DNA from: Verrucomicrobia subdivision 3 bacterium UBA693
GTDB taxonomy: Bacteria; Verrucomicrobiota; Verrucomicrobiia; Limisphaerales; UBA8199
Length of the DNA: 30,502 nucleotides
Assembly (NCBI GenBank): GCA_002298785.1
Contig: DBMR01000030.1
Coordinates: 9,779-40,280, forward strand
Reading direction: 5' to 3'
Numbering within the stretch: position 1 is the stretch's first letter; the number at the start of each line of letters is the position of its first letter. Shown one piece after another: positions 7,266-15,011 of this stretch. The notes under the pieces are model-generated. The model saw only the letters and a program-made list of their open reading frames with translations, ran no database searches and was not told where the DNA came from. The position numbers and the translations under genes were made by a program.

Positions 7266-8978
7266 ATGAAGTCCATGACGGGATACGGTCGGCTGTGGTT
7301 CCTGCTGCTGATTCTGGCGGCAGGATGTACGGCGAATCATTATCGTCAGTCGGCGGACAAGGAGGTTTATGGGATCGTCCGGCAGAAATCGGGGTTGGTG
7401 CAGGACATGGACCCGCACTTTTCCATCGAACAAACGAACCAAACACCGCTCGCAGGGGTTGGTGTATCCGAGCAGGTGCAGGAATTCCTCGGTGCTGACG
7501 CCGACGCGGAACGCGGCGCCCGGCAATTGACCCTGGAGGACTCCCTCGGAATCGCGGTGCAATACAGTCGTGCGTATCAGACGCGCAAAGAGCAACTCTA
7601 CCTTTCTGCCCTCTCGCTGACCCTCGTGCGCCATCAGTTCACTCCGATTTTTTCCTCCGGCGCCACGATCAACTACGGCGGCCAGACCGAGCGGGCGGTG
7701 ACCCTGGGAATTGATGAAGTTACCGGTCAACCCAAGGTGATCGTGAGCGACAACCTGGTCGAGCAGCAACGGGTAAGCGGCTCGGCCAACGTCGGCGCCA
7801 GTTGGCTCATTCGCGGGGTCGGACGCATCAGCACCTCGCTGACGGCGGATTTTTTGCGGTTTGTGACCGGTGATCCCCGGGTAACCACCTCTTCGCAACT
7901 CAACGCTACTTTCTTAAGCCCATTGCTGCGCGATTCCGGATTCAAAACGCAGACCGAAGCCCTCCTCCAGGCCGAGCGATCGCTGCTGTATGACCTGCGC
8001 GAGTTCACCCGGTTTAGAAAGGATTTCAGCGTGCAGATTGCCACGGCGTATTACCGCGTTCTGGGCAACAGAGATTCGGTGCGCAACAGCTTCCTGAACC
8101 TGCAAAGCGCGCGCAAAAACGCCGAACGCAGCCGCGCACTGGCCCAGGAAGGACGGTTTACCCAATCCGACCTTGGCCGACTCGAGCAACAGGAACTGAC
8201 CACGCAAGGTTCCTGGATCGGCGCCGTGCGCGATTACCGGCAGTCCCTGGATAATTTCAAAGTCCTGATCGGCTTGCGTCTGGATGAGAAGATCGTGCTG
8301 GACGACCGCGAGCTCGAGCGGTTGCGGATTGATCATCCCACGATCAACGTCGAGGAGTCGATCCAGGTGGCGCTCGCCGCCCGGCTGGATTTGTTAAATA
8401 CCCGCGAGCAACTGGATGACTCCGTCCGCAAGGTGGCTTTGGCGAAGAACCTGCTCCTGCCCAAGGTCGACGCCGTCGCCTCGGTGACGGTCAACAGCGA
8501 TCCTAACGTGACGACCGGTGTTCCCCTGCCAAACCTCGACCGCTATAGCTGGAACGCCGGGTTGAACGTCGATCCCGGCCTGGACCGCGTGGCCGAACGC
8601 AACGCCTATCGTTCCACCCTGATCTCGCGGAACCAGGCCGCCCGCGCGGTGGTCCAGAAGGAGGACGAAATCAGCCTGCAAATCCGTGATAGCTGGCGGA
8701 CCCTGGACCAGGCCAAGCGCAGCTACGAAATCAGCGCCATCGGCGTGAAACTGGCCGAGCGCCGCGTGGAGGAGCAGGATTTGCTCGCGGAACTGGGCCG
8801 GGCCAAGGCACTGGACCAAGTGGACGCACAAAATTCGCTGATCGACTCAAAAAACCAACTCACCCAAGCCCTCGTGACCCATACCATCGCCCGGCTCCAG
8901 TTCTGGAACAACATGGGCATTCTCTATATCAAGGAAAACGGTCAGTGGGAGGACATTCCAAATGCAAAAGGTAACTAA
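7266..8978 (+). CDS. TolC-family outer-membrane efflux lipoprotein
   Basis: The protein has 570 residues. A short hydrophobic segment WFLLLILAAGC ends at Cys21, a lipoprotein-type signal (Ala rather than the commoner Leu at -3). The body is the duplicated outer-membrane efflux fold: long amphipathic helices such as ALTLEDSLGIAVQYSRAY-like openings, SARKNAERSRALAQEGRFTQ (repeat 1) and YEISAIGVKLAERRVEEQ with ALDQVDAQNSLIDSKNQLTQ (repeat 2), which make the periplasmic tunnel. It would form the trimeric exit duct for the adaptor, ATPase and permease encoded next. It overlaps the adaptor gene by 17 bases. Oddly, its first nine residues, MKSMTGYGR, duplicate the YicC-family N-terminus. An ATG at 7275 is an alternative start, but it would lose part of the n-region. 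Confidence 0.88.
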   Translation: MKSMTGYGRLWFLLLILAAGCTANHYRQSADKEVYGIVRQKSGLVQDMDPHFSIEQTNQTPLAGVGVSEQVQEFLGADADAERGARQLTLEDSLGIAVQYSRAYQTRKEQLYLSALSLTLVRHQFTPIFSSGATINYGGQTERAVTLGIDEVTGQPKVIVSDNLVEQQRVSGSANVGASWLIRGVGRISTSLTADFLRFVTGDPRVTTSSQLNATFLSPLLRDSGFKTQTEALLQAERSLLYDLREFTRFRKDFSVQIATAYYRVLGNRDSVRNSFLNLQSARKNAERSRALAQEGRFTQSDLGRLEQQELTTQGSWIGAVRDYRQSLDNFKVLIGLRLDEKIVLDDRELERLRIDHPTINVEESIQVALAARLDLLNTREQLDDSVRKVALAKNLLLPKVDAVASVTVNSDPNVTTGVPLPNLDRYSWNAGLNVDPGLDRVAERNAYRSTLISRNQAARAVVQKEDEISLQIRDSWRTLDQAKRSYEISAIGVKLAERRVEEQDLLAELGRAKALDQVDAQNSLIDSKNQLTQALVTHTIARLQFWNNMGILYIKENGQWEDIPNAKGN

Positions 8979-10944
8979 TTTAATGCACTGGCTCCGGGCC
9001 CAACCTTGGTGGCGGTGGGTAGCCGCCGCCGTGCTGTTGTTGGGCCTGGGCTGGTTCCTCCTGTCGCGAGGCGACGCCGGACCCAAAGGCCGCCACCCGA
9101 CTTTCGCGGCGCGGCGCGGGAACCTGGAAATCAACATACTCGAGGGCGGCAGCCTGCAGGCGCTCGAATCCCAGGAGATCAAATGCGAAGTGCGCGTGGG
9201 CTACCAGGGCACCAAAATCCTGCGCATTGTCGAGGAAGGCTACCAGGTCACCGACGATGACGTTCGGACCAATAAAGTGCTGGTGGAACTAGACTCCTCG
9301 GACCTTGAAAAGCAAATCGTGCAGCAGGAAATTCAGTACCAATCGGCTTTGGCGAACCTAATCGACGCCCAGCAGAACTACGAAATCCAGATAAACCAGA
9401 ATCAAAGCGACATCAAAGCCGCCGAACAAAAGACTCGGTTTGCGCGCATGGATTTTGATAAGTTCCTCGGGGACGCCGTCACCGCGCGAATCATTCAAGA
9501 GGTGGGACTGGATGCTTTGCTGGCGGCGGCCGGCACGAACGATGTGGAACAAACCCTCCACGCCGAGGAAGCCACCGACACCAAACCGCCGTCCGCACCT
9601 CGCGTCGCACCGGGAGCCACAAATCCCGCGCCGGCCATCAAACTGCCGCCAGTGGTGGATATTACAGCACCCGCGCCCGAGGTGGCCCGAGCGACGGCGA
9701 CGACGAATTCGGCCGTCGTCCAGGTGCGGGACCAGGGTGGCCCGGCGCCAACACCAGAACCGGCGAAGGCCTCAGAAACTGCGGTAACCAATGCCATCCA
9801 GGTGGATTTCTCGAAGTATGCACAGATTGAGGTGCTCGGCGATGGCGAGGCCAAGCAAAAGCTGCGCAAGTTCGACGACGACCTGCAGGTCGCGCAAAAG
9901 GAGTTGGGCCAGGCGAAATCCACGCTGGAAGGCACCCAGCGGCTTTATGAGAAGGGATTTGTCATCAAACTGGATTTGCAACGGGACGAAATCGCTTCAG
10001 ACAATAGCCGGCTCAAGGTGCAGACAGCGCAAAGTGCGCGCGATTTGTACCTGAAATATGACTTCGTGAAAGCCGCGGAGGAATCCCTTTCGAAGTATGC
10101 GGAATCCGTGCGGGAACTCGACAAGGCGCGTCGGGTGGCGATCTCGAAGTCCGCGCAAGCCCGGGCCCGGCTGAAATCCGCCCAGGGTCAGTATGAGGTC
10201 CAAACGCGGCAGCGCAATGAGCTGAACGAGCAGCGCGAGAAGTGCACTCTGCGAGCGGCGAAAACCGGGCTCGTGGTCTATGGCGGCGGCCGAGACGACA
10301 TGTTCTTCGGCGGCGAAGAGCGCATCCGCGAGGGCGCCACCGTCCGCGAGCGCCAGGCCATCATCACCATCCCCGACATGACCCGCATGTCCGTGAACGT
10401 GAAAATTCACGAGACTTACATCAAGAAGGTCAAGAAGGGCCAGAAGGCAAGGATCACGATCGACGCTTTCCCGGACAAGATCCTGACCGGCGAGGTGAGC
10501 AAAGTAGCGGTGCTGCCGGATTCGCAGAATCGTTGGATGAACCCGGACCTGAAAGTCTACCTAACCACCATCGCCATCGATGGGACCCAGGATTGGGTGA
10601 AGCCCGGCATGAGCGCCAAGGTGGAGATTTTGGTGAGCCGGATCGAGAATTGCGTCTACGTCCCCGTGCAGGCCGTCGCGTTCGACGGTGACAAACAGGT
10701 CTGCTTCCTCGGCCGGGGATTTAAATCGGATCGGCGTGAAGTCGAGATCGGCGAGTGCAACGACGAATTCATTGAAATCAAGAACGGGCTGAAGGAAGGG
10801 GAGCGCGTGCTGCTGCGTCTGCCGGACGGCATTGAGACCGAGAAACGCGATAACGGGGCGGCGCCGGGCAAAGCCAAGACCGATGCGGCACCAGCCGCCA
10901 AGCCGGCTCCCGGACCCGCTGCCGCTGCCACTCGCAAAGTGTGA
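8962..10944 (+). CDS. MacA/HlyD-like periplasmic adaptor with unusually long helical arm and Pro/Ala-rich insert
   Basis: The protein has 660 residues, far above the 350-450 usual for MacA-type adaptors. There is one N-terminal membrane anchor (about 17-35, WVAAAVLLLGLGWFLL). A biotinyl-lipoyl-like start follows, with NILEGGSLQALESQEI. The first coiled-coil arm lies at about 110-175. Then comes a linker rich in Pro, Ala and Thr (about 195-275), and a second long coiled coil (about 290-425). The beta-barrel and membrane-proximal domains (TGLVVYGG, IREGATVRERQAIITI, VNVKIHE, GMSAKVEI) occupy about 430-630, ending in an Ala/Pro/Lys tail. It would bridge the inner-membrane MacB-like pair and the TolC-like lipoprotein. 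It overlaps the gene on each side (17 and 4 bases), showing translational coupling. Confidence 0.88.
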   Translation: MQKVTNLMHWLRAQPWWRWVAAAVLLLGLGWFLLSRGDAGPKGRHPTFAARRGNLEINILEGGSLQALESQEIKCEVRVGYQGTKILRIVEEGYQVTDDDVRTNKVLVELDSSDLEKQIVQQEIQYQSALANLIDAQQNYEIQINQNQSDIKAAEQKTRFARMDFDKFLGDAVTARIIQEVGLDALLAAAGTNDVEQTLHAEEATDTKPPSAPRVAPGATNPAPAIKLPPVVDITAPAPEVARATATTNSAVVQVRDQGGPAPTPEPAKASETAVTNAIQVDFSKYAQIEVLGDGEAKQKLRKFDDDLQVAQKELGQAKSTLEGTQRLYEKGFVIKLDLQRDEIASDNSRLKVQTAQSARDLYLKYDFVKAAEESLSKYAESVRELDKARRVAISKSAQARARLKSAQGQYEVQTRQRNELNEQREKCTLRAAKTGLVVYGGGRDDMFFGGEERIREGATVRERQAIITIPDMTRMSVNVKIHETYIKKVKKGQKARITIDAFPDKILTGEVSKVAVLPDSQNRWMNPDLKVYLTTIAIDGTQDWVKPGMSAKVEILVSRIENCVYVPVQAVAFDGDKQVCFLGRGFKSDRREVEIGECNDEFIEIKNGLKEGERVLLRLPDGIETEKRDNGAAPGKAKTDAAPAAKPAPGPAAAATRKV

Positions 10945-11636
10945 ACGCTGTGGCCGACCCCATACTCCAGTTTCAGAACGTCGAAAAGACCTACCAGATG
11001 GGAGCGGTCAAGGTGCTGGCGTTGCGAGGCGTGACGTTTGACGTGTTTCCGGGCGATTACATCAGCATCATGGGACCTTCCGGCTGCGGCAAATCCACCC
11101 TGTTGAACGTGCTGGGCTGCCTGGATCGCCCGACTGCGGGCGATTACCTGCTGGGAGGCGAAAATGTCTCGGGCATGGACGACGATGCCCTTTCCGCCGT
11201 ACGGGGATCGAGGCTGGGATTCGTCTTCCAATCCTACAACCTGATTCAGCAACTCACGGTGCTTGAGAACATCGAGATTCCCCTATATTACCAGGGCATT
11301 TCGGAGGAGGAAAGCCGTGAGCGAGCGCGGCAGTTGGCCATGCGAGTGGGGCTGGCCGACCGCCTCGAGCACAAGCCTTTCGAGTTGTCCGGCGGCCAGC
11401 AACAGCGGGTGGCTATCGCGCGCGCCCTGGTGAACGATCCCCTGCTGATCCTGGCCGATGAACCTACCGGAAACCTGGACTCGGTCTCGGGATTGGAAAT
11501 CCTCCGGCTGTTCGACGAGCTCAACCGGCAGGGCAAAGCCCTGATCATGGTGACGCACGATAACAGTGTGTCGAATCGTTCGAGCCGCAGTATACGGCTG
11601 CGAGACGGAAACATAGAAAGCGATGTCCGCCAATAA
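10941..11636 (+). CDS. MacB/LolD-type ABC transporter ATPase
   Basis: The protein has 231 residues and is a single ABC domain. Walker A is GPSGCGKS at 45-52, the Q-loop VFQSYNLIQQLTVLENIEIP is typical of the MacB/LolD/FtsE group, the signature is LSGGQQQRVAIARAL, Walker B is LILADEPTGNLDS, and the switch His lies in MVTHD. It energises the permease encoded next. In E. coli MacB the ATPase and permease are one chain; here they are separate genes, as in many Gram-negative phyla. It starts with GTG, and the four bases GTGA overlap the adaptor's stop, a classical termination-reinitiation junction. It overlaps the permease gene by 14 bases. Confidence 0.94.
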   Translation: MNAVADPILQFQNVEKTYQMGAVKVLALRGVTFDVFPGDYISIMGPSGCGKSTLLNVLGCLDRPTAGDYLLGGENVSGMDDDALSAVRGSRLGFVFQSYNLIQQLTVLENIEIPLYYQGISEEESRERARQLAMRVGLADRLEHKPFELSGGQQQRVAIARALVNDPLLILADEPTGNLDSVSGLEILRLFDELNRQGKALIMVTHDNSVSNRSSRSIRLRDGNIESDVRQ

Positions 11637-12954
11637 ACCCATGAAATGGCGCAAGCTGTTCGAAGGCCTGTCCCCGGGAAGGATGCGGCGTACGCTGCGC
11701 CTGGGTTTGCGCAGCCTGTGGCTGCACCGCTTGCGCTCGCTGCTCACCGTGCTGGGGATCGTCTTCGGCGTTTGCTCCGTCATCGCCATGCTCGCCATCG
11801 GTGAAGGCGCCAGCTACGAAGCCCAGGAGCAAATCAAAAACCTCGGCAGCCAAAATATCATTCTCCGCAGCATCAAACCGCCGGAAGAACAGAAAGTTTC
11901 CGACAAAGGCAGCCAAAGCTACGTGCTGCAATACGGCCTGACCTACACGGATGTGCAGCGCATCCGCTCCACCATCCCCGGGGTGACGGTCGTGCTGCCG
12001 GCGCGCAACATCCGGGATTACGTCTGGCGCATCAGCCGCCGGGTGGATTGCGAAGTGGTGGGCACCGTTCCCTGGTACCCGGAAATGCGCAACCACGAGG
12101 TGGCCCAGGGCCGGTTCTTTACGGAAGCGGACATGCAGGGGCGCAGCAGTGTTTGTGTGCTGAGCGCGGAGATGGTCCCGGCGTTGTTCCCTATGGAATC
12201 ACCGCTCGGGCAGCACGTCCGGGTCGCTGGAAATTACTACCAGGTCATCGGGGTGATGCAACCGGCCTCGCGCGTCGTCAAGAACGACGAAGCACAGGAA
12301 TCGGGCAAAACGGTGTTGAACCGGATGTTCATCCCTCTTGAGACCGCCAAGCTGCGCTATGGCGAAGTGTTGATGCGCCGGCGCAGTGGCAGTTTTGAAG
12401 CCGAGCGCGTCCAGTTGCACGAGGTAACGATCAAGGTGGCTTCGCTCGAAGACGTGGCGGGAGTCGCGGAAGCCATCCGAACGGTGCTCGAACGCAATCA
12501 CAAGAAAAAGGACTATGAGATTGTGGTGCCGCTGGAGCTGCTCAAGCGGGCCGAACGCACCAAACAGATCTTCAATATTGTCCTGGGATCGATCGCCGCG
12601 ATTTCGCTGCTCGTGGGCGGCATCGGCATCATGAACATCATGCTGGCCAGCGTGACCGAGCGAACCCGCGAAATCGGCATTCGCCGCGCGCTCGGCGCGC
12701 GTCGGCACGACATCATCTCCCAGTTCCTCGTAGAAACCGTGCTGCTATCGGGGGCGGGGGGATTGCTGGGGGTGCTGCTCGGTGTCGCGATTCCCTTCAT
12801 CGTCACTTATGCCGCCGGCATGAAAACCATCATCACCCTGTGGGCACCGCTGCTGGCCTTCACGATTTCCGCGCTCATCGGAGTGGTCTTTGGCCTCTAC
12901 CCCGCCTTCCGTGCGGCGAACATGGATCCTGTCGAGGCTCTGCGCCACGAGTAG
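11623..12954 (+). CDS. MacB-type ABC transporter permease
   Basis: The protein has 443 residues. The N-terminal membrane helix (LRSLLTVLGIVFGVCSVIAMLAIGEGA, about 37-63) leads into the periplasmic MacB core domain (about 65-300). The C-terminal FtsX-like domain has three helices: FNIVLGSIAAISLLVGGIGI, LVETVLLSGAGGLLGVLLGV and LLAFTISALIGVVFGLYPAF. The coupling-helix motif TERTREIGIRRALGARR follows the second helix and contacts the ATPase. It ends with the canonical ANMDPVEALRHE. This mechanotransmission-type pump moves substrates from the periplasm out through TolC rather than across the inner membrane. Likely cargoes are peptides, lipopeptides or macrolide-like compounds; none is specified here. 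It is the last gene of the four-gene operon. Confidence 0.94.
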   Translation: MSANKPMKWRKLFEGLSPGRMRRTLRLGLRSLWLHRLRSLLTVLGIVFGVCSVIAMLAIGEGASYEAQEQIKNLGSQNIILRSIKPPEEQKVSDKGSQSYVLQYGLTYTDVQRIRSTIPGVTVVLPARNIRDYVWRISRRVDCEVVGTVPWYPEMRNHEVAQGRFFTEADMQGRSSVCVLSAEMVPALFPMESPLGQHVRVAGNYYQVIGVMQPASRVVKNDEAQESGKTVLNRMFIPLETAKLRYGEVLMRRRSGSFEAERVQLHEVTIKVASLEDVAGVAEAIRTVLERNHKKKDYEIVVPLELLKRAERTKQIFNIVLGSIAAISLLVGGIGIMNIMLASVTERTREIGIRRALGARRHDIISQFLVETVLLSGAGGLLGVLLGVAIPFIVTYAAGMKTIITLWAPLLAFTISALIGVVFGLYPAFRAANMDPVEALRHE

Positions 12955-13109
12955 TGGAAGATTAATTTGTCACCCTGATCAAAGATCATCAGGCTACAAC
13001 CCGCCCGCGAAGGCAGATCTACGCCCATGTTCTTAGTATAAGCCATTGGCGCGGAGCGATTTCCCCAGAAATCCGGGCCAAGCCGAAGCTTGTCTTCAAG
13101 ACTCGGCAT
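12897..13109 (-). other. Unassigned small minus-strand frame after the export operon
   Basis: From an ATG at 13109 the minus strand is open for 70 codons, starting MPSLEDKLRLGPDFWGNRSA and containing GCSLMIFDQGDKLIFHYS. The first 50 residues read like real protein, but the last 19 run antisense through the conserved end of the permease gene, so at most a truncated fragment is present. I do not recognise it. The same gap (12955-13141) holds a small hairpin CCTGAT/ATCAGG at 12975-12994 with no T-run. Confidence 0.2.
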
Positions 13110-13141
13110 ATCGTGGCCTTCGGTATGCTTAGCCGAGAACC

Positions 13142-14269
13142 ATGAGTTTAAAGTTTCATCTGCCGCACCTGTTGAAAACACGCGAGCCACTCAAAATCGG
13201 CTTTCTACCGGTGAGCGACTGCGCTCCGATCATCTTCGCCTGGGAAATGGGGATCTTCGAGAAACACGGACTGGAAGTTGAGCTGCGTCGCGAGACTGGT
13301 CTGTCCACCATTCGGGATCGGGTTATTGGGGGTGACTTGGATGCCGCCCAGGCGCCTGCGACCTTTCCATTTTTGGCGAATCTCGGGGTGGACTCCGATC
13401 CCGGGGCTTGCGTCAGTGCGATGGTATTGAGCCTCGAAGGCAACAGCATTGTCCTCTCGCGCAAACTTTGGGAGCAAGGGGCCCGTGATGCCGATTCGTT
13501 GCGCGAAGTCATTTACCGGAATTGGGGCAAGCGCACCTTTACCTTTGCCGTCGAGTTTCCCTTTTCGCCGCAGTTTATCGTGCTGCGCAACTGGCTGCTC
13601 TCGGCGGGCATTATGCCCGAGCGCCAATTGCGGATCATCACGGTGCCGCCGGGCCAGGTATTTCCCACGCTAAAACTGGGTTATATCGACGGGTTCTGCG
13701 CCGGTGAACCCTGGGCGACGCTCGCCCGGCAGGCTGGGCTGGGAGTGACGGTAGCGGGCAGTCATGACGTGGCCCCGTATCACCCGGAGAAGATCTTGAT
13801 GGTACGCCAGAGCTTTTGTGCGGGACGCGCGGCAGAGCACGAGCGATTAATACGCGCGCTGCTCGAATCGGCCGAGCGCTGTGCCGCACCGGAGAATGCG
13901 GAACTATTGGCAGAGCTGTTGGCACGACCGGAGTATGTCAATGCCCCGGCCGATTGTTTGCAGAATGCGTTCGCCGACAGTCCGTGCACCTGTGACACGC
14001 CCTCGAGACCCTTGTTATTCGGCCGCGAAGTCAACAACCCCACCGACGACAAAGCCTCCTGGATTATTTCTCACCTCTATCGCCTGATCGAGCAGAACAT
14101 ATTCCGCTGTGAGACCACCGACCGCGGCCCGGTGCTGAAGAACGTGTTCCGTAAAGACCTGTATGAACACGCCTTGGGGTCAGTCCCTAGTATTGACAAC
14201 TACACCACAACGCCGAACCGGTTGCCATCACCGATGTACGCGGCTTTGCGTCCAGAGCTTATAACTTAG
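13142..14269 (+). CDS. Cytoplasmic NrtA/CmpA-family binding protein, NasS-like
   Basis: The protein has 375 residues and is a periplasmic-binding-protein type 2 fold of the nitrate/bicarbonate (NrtA/CmpA) subgroup. PLKIGFLPVSDCAPIIFAWE starts the fold (about 18-37), with FEKHGLEVELRRE, GDLDAAQAP, TFAVEFPFSPQFIVLRNWL, GQVFPTLKLGYIDGFCAGEPW and HPEKILMVRQSF following in family order. There is no signal peptide or lipobox, so it stays in the cytoplasm. Cytoplasmic members include NasS, which senses nitrate and restrains the antiterminator NasT. No transporter permease, ATPase or ANTAR/NasT gene lies beside it in this window, so a NasS role is inferred from the lack of export alone. Its end overlaps the convergent FlbD-like gene by 11 bases. 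Confidence 0.8.
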   Translation: MSLKFHLPHLLKTREPLKIGFLPVSDCAPIIFAWEMGIFEKHGLEVELRRETGLSTIRDRVIGGDLDAAQAPATFPFLANLGVDSDPGACVSAMVLSLEGNSIVLSRKLWEQGARDADSLREVIYRNWGKRTFTFAVEFPFSPQFIVLRNWLLSAGIMPERQLRIITVPPGQVFPTLKLGYIDGFCAGEPWATLARQAGLGVTVAGSHDVAPYHPEKILMVRQSFCAGRAAEHERLIRALLESAERCAAPENAELLAELLARPEYVNAPADCLQNAFADSPCTCDTPSRPLLFGREVNNPTDDKASWIISHLYRLIEQNIFRCETTDRGPVLKNVFRKDLYEHALGSVPSIDNYTTTPNRLPSPMYAALRPELIT

Positions 14270-14486
14270 CCAAACCCGCTTCGATCAGAGCTTTTTTGTA
14301 ACGCTCGACATGCAGCGATTCCACGCGCTCGACGACGGTCGCGGGCGGTTCCTCGACCGAAAAGAGCTCTCCGCCGGCCAGGTGAATGGTGGTCGTGCGA
14401 GACTCGATTTCCAGATACATGATCTGGTCGCTATTCAGGATGAGTTCTCCACCCTTGTTGATGCGATTCAATTTGATGAGCGGCAT
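14259..14486 (-). CDS. FlbD-family small protein
   Basis: The protein has 75 residues: MPLIKLNRINKGGELILNSD, then IMYLEIESRTTTIHLAGGE, then a helical tail. The order Ile-Lys-Leu-x-Arg-x-Asn, Leu-Asn-x-Asp-x-Ile, Glu, Thr-x-Ile-x-Leu-x-x-Gly matches FlbD (swarming-motility protein) of flagellar operons. In those operons it is a 60-80-residue accessory protein of unclear mechanism. No flagellar gene occurs in this window. It lies 62 bases downstream of the small hydrophobic protein gene and may be cotranscribed with it. Its 3' end overlaps the convergent NasS-like gene by 11 bases. Confidence 0.7.
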   Translation of the reverse strand: MPLIKLNRINKGGELILNSDQIMYLEIESRTTTIHLAGGELFSVEEPPATVVERVESLHVERYKKALIEAGLAKL

Positions 14487-14548
14487 CCCAGATTTTGGAG
14501 CTGAACGAGCCGCGGAGGCAAGTCGAAGGATTCAGCCCCGCAATGCAC

Positions 14549-14770
14549 TCAAGACCTTGCGGGACCCCGCGGTCTGTATCCCAGCAGGCGGGCGGGGAGC
14601 AGCAGCAGCGCTTTGAGGAGGGCGAAAACTGCTTCAAAAGTGAGGCCCACCAGCCGCAAGGGCAACGAAATCAACCAGATCAGAGGCAAGAGCACCAGGG
14701 CTAGCAATCCCACCGGCCAGCATAGCACCATGAGGATGCACCAAGCCAAAAACAAAATCAGGATTTTCAT
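14549..14770 (-). CDS. Small hydrophobic membrane protein
   Basis: The protein has 73 residues starting MKILILFLAWCILMVLCWPV. Two near-continuous membrane segments (about 2-25 and 22-40) and an amphipathic C-terminal helix (VFALLKALLLLPARLLGYRP) make up the whole chain. The Leu/Pro/Trp pattern is one I associate with small conserved hypotheticals in several phyla, and no function is known to me. An upstream in-frame ATG at 14794 exists, but the methionine followed by Lys at 14770 gives a normal inner-membrane start. Confidence 0.6.
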   Translation of the reverse strand: MKILILFLAWCILMVLCWPVGLLALVLLPLIWLISLPLRLVGLTFEAVFALLKALLLLPARLLGYRPRGPARS

Positions 14771-14820
14771 AGCGTTAATCCAGAGATAGAACACGTCGGC
14801 ACCACAAAAAGTTTCAACAG

Positions 14821-14869
14821 AAATCAGGTCCCCCGCAGCAAGTTGTCTCAGGCTGACCTGTACTGATTT
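14821..14869. repeat. Interrupted inverted repeat before the small membrane protein gene
   Basis: AAATCAGGTC at 14821-14830 is complementary to GACCTG at 14855-14860 and, after a three-base bulge, to TGATTT at 14864-14869. It could fold in the leader RNA of the minus-strand gene at 14770 or act as an operator. The loop is 24 bases. Confidence 0.3.
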
Positions 14870-14929
14870 CCGGCCGTTCGAGTCACTCCCAGTTCAGGCT
14901 AATCAAAAGGCGGCCGGGGCTTAAGCTAC

Positions 14930-14949
14930 CGACGGGAACGTCCCCGTCG
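14930..14949. repeat. GC-rich hairpin
   Basis: CGACGGG at 14930-14936 and CCCGTCG at 14943-14949 form a perfect 7-bp stem with a 6-base loop in the 241-base divergent gap before the exonuclease gene. No T-run follows on either strand, so a terminator is unlikely. The gap shows no gene. Confidence 0.35.
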
Positions 14950-15011
14950 TGGATTACTCTTGGCATCGCGCCGTAGCTGCTTTTAGATGAAGCACAAACA
15001 ACGACTAGCGC

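Noticed and set aside
14259..14794. Flagellar gene cluster suggested by the FlbD-like protein
   Set aside because: No other flagellar or chemotaxis gene is in the window.
14873..14900. GTTCGAGTC resembling a tRNA T-loop
   Set aside because: The flanking bases do not form the 5-bp T-stem, and no acceptor or anticodon arms are nearby.
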